DNA of 64,000 nucleotides from Natronohydrobacter thiooxidans (GTDB lineage: Bacteria; Pseudomonadota; Alphaproteobacteria; Rhodobacterales; Rhodobacteraceae): NCBI RefSeq assembly GCF_001884735.1, contig NZ_MJAP01000014.1, positions 1-64,000 of the forward strand, given 5' to 3'. The translations under genes and the position numbers were made by a program. Positions 7,980 to 16,286 of this stretch are shown here, one piece after another. A model generated the notes under the pieces. That model was given only the letters and a program-made list of their open reading frames with translations, was not told the DNA's origin and did not search any database. The first letter of the stretch is position 1; each line of letters starts with the position of its first letter.

Positions 7980-8404
7980 GCGCGCGCGGCGTTCTGGACG
8001 AAGCCGCGCTCTGGATCGGCACGCCCTATCACCACCGCGCCAGCCTGCGCGGGGTGGGGGCGGATTGTCTGGGGCTGATCTGCGGGCTGTGGCGCGCGCG
8101 GCATGGTCCCTTGCCCGAAGCCCTGCCGGATTACAGCCCGCGCTGGGATGAGGCGGGGGCGGAGGAGCGGCTCTGGGCCGCGCTCGCGCGGCATCTGGTC
8201 CCGGCGCTTGTGCCTGCCGATGGGCAGGTGCTGCTGTTCCGGCTGCAGCCGCGGGCGCTGGCCAAGCATCTGGGCGTGCAATGCGAGGCGGGGCGGGGGT
8301 TCATCCATGCCTGCCCGCGCGCGGGCGTGGTGCGGGCCCCGCTGTCGCAGCCTTGGGCGCGGCGCATCGTGGCGCGCTTTGATTTTCCGCCGATTTCTGA
8401 CTGA
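7976..8404 (+). CDS. GTA NlpC/P60 cell-wall peptidase (orfg14)
   Basis: A 142-residue NlpC/P60 cysteine peptidase thought to cut peptidoglycan stem peptides during DNA delivery. Catalytic Cys31 lies in GVGADCLGL and the likely catalytic His98 in AKHLGVQ. The preceding IGTPYHHRAS is typical of the phage NlpC subfamily. The ATG at 7976 overlaps the orfg13 stop; an earlier in-frame start lies within orfg13 and was not used. It is 13 bases upstream of orfg15. Confidence 0.92.
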   Translation: MSARGVLDEAALWIGTPYHHRASLRGVGADCLGLICGLWRARHGPLPEALPDYSPRWDEAGAEERLWAALARHLVPALVPADGQVLLFRLQPRALAKHLGVQCEAGRGFIHACPRAGVVRAPLSQPWARRIVARFDFPPISD

Positions 8405-8417
8405 ACTGGAGTAACCC

Positions 8418-11400
8418 ATGGCAACCTTGGTCCTGTCTGCGGTCGGCGCGGCGATCGGCTCTGGCGTCAGCGGCACGTTTCTGGGCCTGACGGGCATGGT
8501 CGTGGGCCGCGCGATTGGCGCGACTGTCGGGCGCATGATCGACCAGCGGCTGCTGGGCGGGGGCTCTCAGGTGATCGAGGCGGGCCGGATCGAGCGGCTG
8601 CGGATGACCGGGGCGAGCGAGGGCGCGCCGGTGCCGCTGGTCTGGGGGCGCGTGCGGCTGGGCGGGCAGGTGATCTGGTCGTCCGAGTTCCGCGAGACTG
8701 TCACGACCTCGGGCGGGGGCGGCAAGATCGTCAGGAAACCGAAGGTGCGGGAATATTCCTATTCGATCTCGGTGGCGGTCGCACTGTGCGAGGGGCCGGT
8801 CTTGGGCGTGGGGCGCATCTGGGCCGACGGGCAGGAGCTTGCACCGGCGGATCTGAATATCCGGCTCTATTCCGGCGGCGACGATCAACTGCCTGATCCG
8901 CTGATCGAGGCTATCGAGGGGGCAGGGCAGGTGCCTGCCTATCGCGGAATTGCCTATCTGGTGATCGAGGATCTGGAACTGGGCGCGTTTGGCAATCGCG
9001 TGCCGCAACTGAGTTTCGAGGTGATCCGCGCGGTGCAGTCGGACGCGCGGCAAAGCCTGTCGGATCATGTGCAGGCGGTGGCGCTGATGCCGGGATCGGG
9101 GGATTTCGCGCTGGCGACGACGCCGGTTTATGCGCGGGGCGGGGGCGCGGGTGGCGATGGTTTTTCGGGGGCGCTGAGCGGTTTTTCCAGCACCCCCGCC
9201 GATGTGCCGATGAACCTGAATGCGCCTTCCGGGCTGAGCGATCTGGACAGCTCGCTTGATGCCTTGATGCGCGAATTGCCTAATTGCGGCTCGACGTTGC
9301 TGATTGTGTCGTGGTTCGGATCGGACCTGCGGGCGGGGGTCTGCACAGTGGAGCCGAAGGTCGAGTATTCCGACCGGATGGCGCCTGCGCAGCCCTGGTC
9401 CGTGGCCGGGCGCGCGGCGAGTGCCACGCCGGAAGTGCCGCGCGTGGAAGGGCGCCCGGTCTATGGCGGCACGCCCTCGGATGCCTCGGTGATCGAGGCG
9501 ATTGCCGCGCTGAATGCGCGCGGGCAGAAGGTTGTCTATTACCCGTTCATGCTGATGGAAGTGCTTGCCGGAAATAGCCTGCCGGACCCGTGGTCAGATG
9601 CCGAGGATCAGCCGGTTCTGCCCTGGCGGGGGCGGATCACCACGGTGAAGGCACCGGGGCTGGCGGGCAGCACGGATGGCACGGCGGAGGCGGAAGCCGA
9701 GGTTGCGGCGTTTTTCGGGACCGCGCAGGCGAGTCATTTCAGCATTTCCGGCGGGGTGGTCAGCTATTCCGGGCCGCAGGACTGGCGCTACCGGCGCTTC
9801 ATCCTGCATCAGGCGGCGCTCTGTGCAGCGGCGGGGGGCGTGGATGCCTTCTGCATCGGATCCGAGATGCGCGGGCTGACGCAGATCCGGGGCGCGGGCA
9901 ACAGCTTTCCGGCAGTGGCGGCGCTGCGGGCGCTGGCGGCGGAGGTGCGCGCGATCCTCGGGCCGCAGGTGAAGCTGACCTATGCCGCCGACTGGTCGGA
10001 ATATTTCGGCTATATCACGGGCGAGGGCGACCGGTTCTTCCATCTTGATCCGCTCTGGGCGGATGAGAATATCGACCTGATCGGGATCGACAATTACATG
10101 CCGCTCTCGGATTGGCGCGATGGGGCGGATCATGCGGATGCCGCTTTCGGGACTGTGCATGATCTGGGCTATCTGACCGGCAATGTTGCGGGGGGCGAGG
10201 GCTATGACTGGTTCTATGCCTCGGATCCGGATCGCGCGGCGCAGATCCGTACGCCGATTGAGGACACAAGCGAATGGGGCGAGCATTGGATCTGGCGCTA
10301 TAAGGATTTGCGCGGCTGGTGGGAGAATGACCATCATGACCGGGTGGGGGGCGTGCGTGCGGCCCTGAAAACCGACTGGGAGCCGCGTTCCAAGCCCTTC
10401 TGGTTCACCGAATATGGCTGCGCGGCGATAGACCGGGGCACGAACCAGCCGAATGTGTTTCTGGACCCGAAATCCTCTGAGAGTTTCGCGCCCCATTTCT
10501 CGCGCGGTTGGCGCGATGATGCGATCCAGATGCAATATATCCGCGCGGTCAATGCCTATTGGGCGGAGCCTGCGCATAACCCGGTCTCGGAGATTTACGA
10601 GGGGCCGATGGTGGATATGTCGCGCGCCCATCTCTGGGCCTGGGATGCGCGGCCCTATCCGTGGTTTCCGGGCAATGCGGCAATGTGGTCGGACGGGGCC
10701 AACTGGGCGCGCGGGCATTGGATCACCGGGCGCGCGACGGGCCAGCCGCTGGATGCGCTGATCGCCGAGATTTGCGCGCGGGCGGGTGTCGCGGATGTGG
10801 ATGTCTTGCGCGTGCATGGGGTGGTGCGCGGCTTTGCTGCGGCATCGACCGAGGCGCCGCGCGCGATGCTGCAATCTCTGATGCTGGCCTACGGGGTCGA
10901 GGCCGTCGAACGCGAGGGGCGGCTGATTTTTCAGATGCGCAACGGGCGGGCACTGGCGAGCCTTGGCCGCGATGATCTGGCGCGCAGTGATGAAGGGGAT
11001 GTGACGCTGATCCGCGCGCCCGAGGCGGAACTCTCGGGCCGGGTGCGGCTGGGCTATGTCGAGGAAGGCGCGGATTTCGAGATGCGGGTGGCGGAAGCGG
11101 TCTATCCCGACGCAACGGCCTTGCGGGCGAGCGGGTCTGATCTGCCGCTGGTGTTGTCCGAGGGCGAGGCGGTGTTGATCGCAGAGCGCTGGCTGGCACA
11201 GGCGCGGGTGGCGCGCGACACGTTGCGGCTGCGGCTGCCGCCCTCGCGCGATTTGGGCGCGGGGGATGTGGTGGCGCTGGATCTGGGCACAGGTGTGGGG
11301 CTGTGGCGGATCGACCGCGCGACGCTCTCGGGCGGGCGGATGATCGAGGCCACGCGGGTCGAGGACAAGCTCTATGACTGGGGCGAGACCGGGCGCGCGG

Positions 11401-12353
11401 GTTTGGGGCTGCTGAATTTCCAGCCGCCGGGGCCGGTGCAGCCGGTGTTTCTGGACCTGCCGCTGATCACCGGCGAGGAAGAGGCGCATCATCCCTGGCT
11501 GGGGATCACGGCGCGGGTCTGGCCGGGGCTGGTGGCGGTGCATCATCGCGCGGGGGGCGAGCAATTCGATCTGGAGGTGCTGGTCGGTGCCCCTGCGGTG
11601 GTGGGGGTGACGGAAACCGCGCTTGCCGCCAGTGCGCCGGGGCTGTGGGATCGTGGCCCTGCGCTGCGGGTGCGGATGCTGAGCGGCACGCTGGCGAGCG
11701 CGGCGCCCTTGGCGGTGCTGAGCGGGGCCAATCTGATGGCGATTGGTCTGGGCGAGGACTGGGAGCTGTTCCAGTTCGCCGAGGCCGAGCTGGTCGCGCC
11801 GGGTGTCTATGATCTGCGGATGCGGCTGCGGGGGCAGCAGGGGACCGACGGGATCATGCCCGAGACCTGGCCTGCGGGGGCGCTGGTGGTCATGGTCGAT
11901 GCGCGGCTGGAGCAATTGCCGGTGCCGTCGGGTGCGCTGGGTCTGCCGCGCGGCTACCGGATCGGGCCTGCCTCGCGGCCCCTGAGCGACCCGAGCCAGC
12001 GCGATTTCGAGGCGGTGTTCCGGGGGGTCGGGCTGCGGCCCTACCGGCCTGCGCATCTGCGGGCGCGGCCGGATGGGGCGGGCGCGCTGGTGGTGCGTTG
12101 GGTGCGGCGTACGCGGATTGGCGGTGATGGCTGGGGAATGGTGGAGGTGCCGCTCTCCGAGGTGGCGGAAGCCTATCTGCTGCGCGTGCGTCAGGGCGGG
12201 GCAGTGCTGCGCGAGGTGACGCTGAGCGCGCCGGAATGGCTCTATTCCGCCGCGATGCAGGCGCAGGACGGGGGCGGGGTGGTGATCGAGGTGGCGCAGG
12301 TCTCGGATCTGTTCGGCCCCGGTCCTTTTGCGAGTGTTGAGGTCAGTGCATGA
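8418..12353 (+). CDS. GTA baseplate/tail-tip megatron protein (orfg15)
   Basis: A 1311-residue protein, the largest GTA component, expected to form the tail tip and contribute to host contact. The N-terminus (VLSAVGAAIGSGVSGTFLGL) is glycine-rich and membrane-like. Roughly residues 370-720 look like the GTA TIM-barrel domain, with GSEMRGLTQIRG, YAADWSEYFGY, LIGIDNYMPLSDW and FWFTEYGCAA strands resembling a glycoside hydrolase fold. Phage tail hub-like and beta-sandwich domains follow to the C-terminus. It closes the conserved GTA order. An AACTGGAGTAACCC ribosome site precedes the ATG. Confidence 0.93.
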   Translation: MATLVLSAVGAAIGSGVSGTFLGLTGMVVGRAIGATVGRMIDQRLLGGGSQVIEAGRIERLRMTGASEGAPVPLVWGRVRLGGQVIWSSEFRETVTTSGGGGKIVRKPKVREYSYSISVAVALCEGPVLGVGRIWADGQELAPADLNIRLYSGGDDQLPDPLIEAIEGAGQVPAYRGIAYLVIEDLELGAFGNRVPQLSFEVIRAVQSDARQSLSDHVQAVALMPGSGDFALATTPVYARGGGAGGDGFSGALSGFSSTPADVPMNLNAPSGLSDLDSSLDALMRELPNCGSTLLIVSWFGSDLRAGVCTVEPKVEYSDRMAPAQPWSVAGRAASATPEVPRVEGRPVYGGTPSDASVIEAIAALNARGQKVVYYPFMLMEVLAGNSLPDPWSDAEDQPVLPWRGRITTVKAPGLAGSTDGTAEAEAEVAAFFGTAQASHFSISGGVVSYSGPQDWRYRRFILHQAALCAAAGGVDAFCIGSEMRGLTQIRGAGNSFPAVAALRALAAEVRAILGPQVKLTYAADWSEYFGYITGEGDRFFHLDPLWADENIDLIGIDNYMPLSDWRDGADHADAAFGTVHDLGYLTGNVAGGEGYDWFYASDPDRAAQIRTPIEDTSEWGEHWIWRYKDLRGWWENDHHDRVGGVRAALKTDWEPRSKPFWFTEYGCAAIDRGTNQPNVFLDPKSSESFAPHFSRGWRDDAIQMQYIRAVNAYWAEPAHNPVSEIYEGPMVDMSRAHLWAWDARPYPWFPGNAAMWSDGANWARGHWITGRATGQPLDALIAEICARAGVADVDVLRVHGVVRGFAAASTEAPRAMLQSLMLAYGVEAVEREGRLIFQMRNGRALASLGRDDLARSDEGDVTLIRAPEAELSGRVRLGYVEEGADFEMRVAEAVYPDATALRASGSDLPLVLSEGEAVLIAERWLAQARVARDTLRLRLPPSRDLGAGDVVALDLGTGVGLWRIDRATLSGGRMIEATRVEDKLYDWGETGRAGLGLLNFQPPGPVQPVFLDLPLITGEEEAHHPWLGITARVWPGLVAVHHRAGGEQFDLEVLVGAPAVVGVTETALAASAPGLWDRGPALRVRMLSGTLASAAPLAVLSGANLMAIGLGEDWELFQFAEAELVAPGVYDLRMRLRGQQGTDGIMPETWPAGALVVMVDARLEQLPVPSGALGLPRGYRIGPASRPLSDPSQRDFEAVFRGVGLRPYRPAHLRARPDGAGALVVRWVRRTRIGGDGWGMVEVPLSEVAEAYLLRVRQGGAVLREVTLSAPEWLYSAAMQAQDGGGVVIEVAQVSDLFGPGPFASVEVSA

Positions 12354-12438
12354 CGCCCCCTGCGCAGACGGCCCGCCCGCCCAACCCCGCAAATCCGCTA
12401 CGCGGCTTTGCTTGCCGCCTGCGCAGGGCGCTGGGCTG

Positions 12439-12729
12439 ATGCGGGAAATCACGCATGGGGATATCCGTGTGGCGGCGCGTGTGCTGATTGCGCGGCCAGA
12501 GCCGGAGTGGCCTGCGCTGATGGCGCGACTGCTGGAGGACGCCCATCACGCCGACCGCTACCGCAAGGCGCAGGGCCGGCATCATCCGCGTCTGGGCAAT
12601 GGCACTTTGATGAGTGCGGCTTTCGGCATCGGGGTGGCGCCGGAACCGCTGCCCTCGGACAGCCGCTATCTGGCGGCGATCCGTGCCGTGATCGAGGCGG
12701 TGCTGGACTGGCGGTTGCGCCAGATCTAG
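12439..12729 (+). CDS. Conserved GTA-distal protein of unknown function
   Basis: A 96-residue protein (MREITHGDIRVAARVLIARP at the start) with the conserved-looking block HHADRYRKAQGRHHPRLGNG near residues 37-56. Proteins of this kind often follow orfg15 in Rhodobacterales; I believe the family is catalogued as DUF7742, but that label is from memory. No catalytic motif or membrane segment is seen. The ATG at 12439 is 85 bases after orfg15. The in-frame opening upstream runs back into orfg15 and has poor coding character, so the shorter start is used. Confidence 0.7.
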   Translation: MREITHGDIRVAARVLIARPEPEWPALMARLLEDAHHADRYRKAQGRHHPRLGNGTLMSAAFGIGVAPEPLPSDSRYLAAIRAVIEAVLDWRLRQI

Positions 12730-12782
12730 CGTGCATTCCGACCAGCTTGGGCAGGCTGCGCGGCAAGCGCGGTTGACGGGGG

Positions 12783-12816
12783 GCGGGCCTTGCGGCCCGC
12801 GGCCTCTCAGTGAGAG
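12783..12816 (+). terminator. Double hairpin, likely end of the GTA transcript
   Basis: GCGGGCC (12783-12789) pairs with GGCCCGC (12794-12800) over a TTGC loop. CTCTC (12804-12808) then pairs with GAGAG (12812-12816) and runs into TATTTTT. The second hairpin plus T-run looks like a terminator and merges with the dispersed GAGTATTT element. Confidence 0.55.
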
Positions 12817-12838
12817 TATTTTTCGGCAAGATGAAGTT
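12812..12838 (+). repeat. Dispersed GAGTATTT element, copy 2
   Basis: Reads GAGAGTATTTTTCGGCAAG then ATGAAGTT, matching copy 1 at 12-36 over the core GAGAGTATTT-N2-CGGCAAGA. It directly follows a GC-rich hairpin, as does copy 3. The rest of the 222-base gap 12730-12951 shows only a second GGGCAAGATGAAG repeat at 12839-12851. Confidence 0.6.
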
Positions 12839-12951
12839 GGGCAAGATGAAGTCCGGGGGCATGAAAACGGGCTGCGGCGCAGGCTGATCGGGAAGGGCGC
12901 CAGCGCGGAAAGCCCTTTCACTGGCGCAGGGCGCAGTCTATATGCGCGGCC

Positions 12952-14763
12952 ATGGCACAGGCACCCCTTCTGCAACTTTCGAACATCTCGCTGACTTTCG
13001 GCGGCAATCCGGTTTTTGACGGGCTTGATCTGGTGATCCAGCCCGGCGACCGCGTGGCGCTGGTGGGGCGCAATGGCTCGGGCAAATCCACGCTGATGAA
13101 GGTCATGGCGGGGCTGGTCGAGGCCGATTCCGGCGCGCGCTCGCTCTCGCCCGGCACGACGGTCGGCTATATGGAGCAAGACCCGGATTTCGCGGGTTTC
13201 GCGACTCTGGGCGAATTTGCGGCGCAGAACCTTGATCCGTCAGAGGTGTATCGCATCGAGATGGCCGCCGAGGGGCTGGATTTTGACCCTGATCTTGCGC
13301 CCGAGCGGGCCTCTGGCGGCGAGCGGCGGCGGGCGGCGCTCGCGAAGCTTCTGGCCGAAGCGCCGGAATTGATGCTCCTGGACGAGCCGACCAACCATCT
13401 GGATATCAATGCGATTGGCTGGCTGGAAGCGCGGCTGCGCGAGACGCGGGCGGCGTTTGTGCTGATCAGCCATGACCGCGCCTTCCTGCGGGCGCTGACG
13501 CGGGCGACGCTCTGGGTGGATCGCGGACAGGTGCGGCGCCGCGAATCGGGGTTTGACGGGTTCGAGGAATGGCGCGACACGATCTGGGCCGCCGAGGATG
13601 AGGCCCGCCACAAGCTGAACCGCAAGATCAAGGCCGAGGCGCGCTGGGCGGTTGAGGGGATTTCGGCACGGCGCAAGCGCAATCAGGGCAGGGTGCGGGC
13701 TTTGGCCGCGCTGCGGGCCGAGCGGGCAAGCCAGATCAAGCGGCAGGGCACAGCGGCGATGGCGCTGGAAGCGGCCCCGCCCTCGGGCAAGCTGGTCGCC
13801 GAGCTGGAGCATGTGAGCAAGAGCTTCGGCGACCGCCCCATTCTGCGCGATTTCTCGCTGCGGGTGCTGCGCGGCGAGCGCGTGGCCTTTGTCGGCCCGA
13901 ATGGCGCGGGCAAGACCACGCTGCTGAAGCTGATCACCGGGCAGATGGAGCCGGATAGCGGCATGATCCGGCGCGGCACCAATCTGGAAATGGCGGTCTT
14001 TGATCAGACCCGCGCGCAGCTTGATCCCAATGCCACGCTCTGGGAGAACCTGACCGGCGATCCGCTGATGCGGGTGCCGGGGCAGGCTGATCAGGTCATG
14101 GTGCGCGGCACGCCCAAACATGTCGTGGGCTATCTGAAAGAATTCCTGTTTGACGAGGCGCAGGCGCGCGCGCCGGTGCGCTCGCTTTCGGGGGGCGAGA
14201 AGGCGCGGCTGCTTTTGGCGCGGATCATGGCGCAGCCTGCCAATCTGCTGGTGCTGGACGAGCCGACCAATGATCTGGATGTGGAAACGCTGGATCTGTT
14301 GCAGGATATCTTGGGCGAGTTTGATGGCACAGTGCTGCTGGTCAGCCATGACCGGGATTTCATCGACCGGATCGCCTCGACTACGCTGGTTTTTGAGGGC
14401 GAGGGACGGGTGACGGCCTATGCGGGCGGCTGGAGCGATTATCTGGCGCAGCGGCCCGAGGTGAAGGCGCCGGTCGAGAAAACACCGGCGGCTACTGCTG
14501 CCCCGGCCAAGGGCAAGCCCAAGGCTGCGGCCAGATCGGGGCTGAGTTTCACTGAATCCCACCGGCTGGAGGCACTGCCTGCGGAAATTGCGCGGCTGGA
14601 AGCGGAGATCGCGAAACTGGCCGATTTGCTGTCGGATGCAGAACTGTTCACCCGCGAGCCGGTGAAATTCCGCAAGGCGACCGAGGCGCTGAGCACAAGG
14701 CAGGCCGCATTGGAGGCGGCTGAGGAAGAATGGCTGATGCTGGCGGAAAAGGCGGAAGGCTAG
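12952..14763 (+). CDS. uup: ABC-F family ATPase, Uup-like
   Basis: A 603-residue soluble protein with two ABC ATPase domains and no membrane part, as in the ABC-F ribosome-associated family. Walker A sites are GRNGSGKST (about residues 39-47) and GPNGAGKTT (about 317-325). Signature motifs are ASGGERRR and SLSGGEKARLLL, and both halves have the ABC-F aspartate block LLDEPTNHLD / VLDEPTNDLD. The C-terminus is an Ala/Lys linker followed by a coiled coil (about 550-600), which favours Uup over EttA. Uup has been linked to ribosome function and transposon excision. It stands alone between the GTA cluster and the nar region. Confidence 0.85.
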   Translation: MAQAPLLQLSNISLTFGGNPVFDGLDLVIQPGDRVALVGRNGSGKSTLMKVMAGLVEADSGARSLSPGTTVGYMEQDPDFAGFATLGEFAAQNLDPSEVYRIEMAAEGLDFDPDLAPERASGGERRRAALAKLLAEAPELMLLDEPTNHLDINAIGWLEARLRETRAAFVLISHDRAFLRALTRATLWVDRGQVRRRESGFDGFEEWRDTIWAAEDEARHKLNRKIKAEARWAVEGISARRKRNQGRVRALAALRAERASQIKRQGTAAMALEAAPPSGKLVAELEHVSKSFGDRPILRDFSLRVLRGERVAFVGPNGAGKTTLLKLITGQMEPDSGMIRRGTNLEMAVFDQTRAQLDPNATLWENLTGDPLMRVPGQADQVMVRGTPKHVVGYLKEFLFDEAQARAPVRSLSGGEKARLLLARIMAQPANLLVLDEPTNDLDVETLDLLQDILGEFDGTVLLVSHDRDFIDRIASTTLVFEGEGRVTAYAGGWSDYLAQRPEVKAPVEKTPAATAAPAKGKPKAAARSGLSFTESHRLEALPAEIARLEAEIAKLADLLSDAELFTREPVKFRKATEALSTRQAALEAAEEEWLMLAEKAEG

Positions 14764-14799
14764 GAGTCGCCGCCTGAGGTGAGCATTTCAAAAGCCGTG

Positions 14800-15531
14800 T
14801 CAGGTGATCAGCCCCGTTCCGGTCGCGGTGGAACCTACGTCCAGCCCGTCGATCAGTTTGTCCGGCTTGACCAGCGCTGTCAGTTTGGCGCGGTCAGTGA
14901 TGATGACCCGCGCGCCGTCGATCTTTATGCCATTGCTCTCCAGGGATTTCAGCGTGCGCGACAGGTTCTCGGGCGTCATCCCCAGGTAAGAGGCCAGCAG
15001 GCGTTTCTCGACCGCCAGCGTATAGCTGGCTGCGCCGCCCGCGATGATGGAATGGCGCAGCAGATACGCCGCGACACGTTCACGCGAGTTGCGCAGTTTC
15101 ATCGATTTCGCACTGCGCACCACCGAGCGGTAACAGGCGGCAAGCTCGTTGATCACGGCGACCGCGAATTCCGGGTCGCGCCGGAACATTGAGCGCAGAT
15201 CCGAGGCGGGGACCAGTACGATGCGCGTGCGCTCCAGCGTCCGGGCGGTCATCAGATAGGGGGCGTCGCGGATACAGGCGGCCAGAATGAAGGTGGAGAC
15301 CGGGCGCACCACGGCCATGGTGCATTCGCGCCCGGCCCATTGTCCGACCAGTTCGACCGAGCCTTCCATCACGATATGCAGAAAATCGGCCGGATCGCCC
15401 TGCCGGATCATTTCCAGACCCGGCGGGAAGATCTGGTCGTAAGAGGCGGTCATCAGTTCGGTGAAATTGGCCTGTACCATGTCGCGGAACAGGGGAAGGT
15501 GCCGAATCTGGGGGTCTGTATCGGGGCGCAT
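14800..15531 (-). CDS. narR: Crp/Fnr-family regulator, NarR-like
   Basis: A 243-residue Crp/Fnr protein. An N-terminal cyclic-nucleotide-binding-like barrel (residues about 20-130) is followed by a helix-turn-helix with GMTPENLSRTLKSLESNGI; the ExxSR pattern there is the one FNR uses to read TTGAT. The N-terminal cysteines that hold the FNR iron-sulfur cluster are absent, as in Paracoccus NarR, which activates nar genes in response to nitrate or nitrite. It is divergent from the usp-narK-narGHJI block. The ATG at 15531 is preferred over a TTG at 15558 that would lie in the predicted -10 region. DNR/NnrR is the alternative. Confidence 0.78.
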   Translation of the reverse strand: MRPDTDPQIRHLPLFRDMVQANFTELMTASYDQIFPPGLEMIRQGDPADFLHIVMEGSVELVGQWAGRECTMAVVRPVSTFILAACIRDAPYLMTARTLERTRIVLVPASDLRSMFRRDPEFAVAVINELAACYRSVVRSAKSMKLRNSRERVAAYLLRHSIIAGGAASYTLAVEKRLLASYLGMTPENLSRTLKSLESNGIKIDGARVIITDRAKLTALVKPDKLIDGLDVGSTATGTGLIT

Positions 15532-15551
15532 CGGTTCTCGCTTTTGGTCGG

Positions 15552-15565
15552 TTAACAATTATCAA
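15552..15565 (-). promoter_or_regulatory. FNR/NarR-like box in the narR promoter
   Basis: TTGATAATTGTTAA on the minus strand, two five-base half-sites spaced by four. It overlaps the predicted -10 hexamer of narR, a position that would fit repression, for example autorepression. Confidence 0.5.
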
Positions 15566-15587
15566 TTGAAGTGACCCATAAAGTCAA
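15559..15587 (-). promoter_or_regulatory. Predicted sigma-70 promoter of narR
   Basis: On the minus strand TTGACT (15587-15582) and TGATAA (15564-15559) are separated by exactly 17 bases. A transcript would start near 15552, leaving a leader of about 20 bases before the ATG at 15531. Confidence 0.5.
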
Positions 15588-15688
15588 CGCTTCAATTCGC
15601 GTTTTTCGGATGACGAATTGTGCTTCCGTGAAGGCAACCACGACAGGCGGCAATTCCGGCGTGTTTTCGTGCAGGCCAGCCGCTCAGA

Positions 15689-15702
15689 TTGACATGCATC
15701 AA
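15689..15702 (+). promoter_or_regulatory. FNR/NarR box upstream of usp-narK-nar
   Basis: TTGACATGCATCAA, close to the consensus TTGAT-N4-ATCAA with one change in the left half-site. It lies 80 bases before the usp ATG. TATGTC (15720-15725) is a possible -10, giving an activator position near -37 to -41. Confidence 0.65.
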
Positions 15703-15781
15703 GTTTTCTGACCCGGCGCTATGTCCCTGTCGCGCCAGAGCAGGTGCGTTCTCGTGCGCCTGCACCCTTCAGGAGACGCCC

Positions 15782-16255
15782 ATGCATGTGATGCTGGCCT
15801 ATGACAATTCCCGCAATTCGCGGATCGCACTTGATGCGGTGCGCGGATTGTTCAACCCGATCAAACCCCGGATAACGCTCATTTCCGTGGTCGAGGATGT
15901 GGGCAGCACGACCGCTGGCGCCGATGACATGTTCAGGGCCCAGTATGAGGAGCAGAAATCGGGGACCGAAGCGGCGGCGCATGGTCTGGCCGCGGATGGT
16001 TTCGAGACCTCTGTTCTGATCGCCGAGGGGGATGCGCGCAAGATGATCCTGCGCGCGGTCGAAGAGAAGCAGCCGGATTTGCTGGTTCTCGCCCGACACA
16101 GCCACAAGCCCGACCCCGGCCCGCTGAGCTTCATCACCCGCAAGCTGGATGCGCTGGTCGAGGAGTTCGACCACATGACCTTTGGTTCGACCAGCGCCTT
16201 TCTCGCGCGGCGCGCGCCCTGTCCGCTTCTGATCATTCCGACCCACGCCGAATGA
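15782..16255 (+). CDS. Universal stress protein, UspA family
   Basis: A 157-residue single-domain Usp. The N-terminus MHVMLAYDNSRNSRIALDAV carries the expected first strand and the Asp that contacts nucleotide, and the C-terminal FGSTSAFLARRAPCPLLIIP has the usual glycine-spaced G/S loop and final strand. CAGGAGA precedes the ATG. It is the first gene after the FNR-type box and lies 31 bases from narK1, so it is probably the first cistron of the nitrate operon. Usp genes under FNR control are common in anaerobic regulons; its exact job here is unknown. Confidence 0.85.
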   Translation: MHVMLAYDNSRNSRIALDAVRGLFNPIKPRITLISVVEDVGSTTAGADDMFRAQYEEQKSGTEAAAHGLAADGFETSVLIAEGDARKMILRAVEEKQPDLLVLARHSHKPDPGPLSFITRKLDALVEEFDHMTFGSTSAFLARRAPCPLLIIPTHAE

Positions 16256-16286
16256 TTCCGCTTCACATCTGATTTCGAGGTCTGAC

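Noticed and set aside
9594..12452. A 952-codon open frame on the minus strand opposite the large GTA tail protein
   Set aside because: High-GC genes commonly leave long open frames on the other strand. Its translation is Arg/His/Pro/Gln-rich with no domain, while the plus-strand frame is a clear family member.
64..12729. The phage-like block as a complete prophage
   Set aside because: There is no integrase, replication, lysis or repressor gene. Gene content and order match the domesticated GTA, with a very short tape measure gene.
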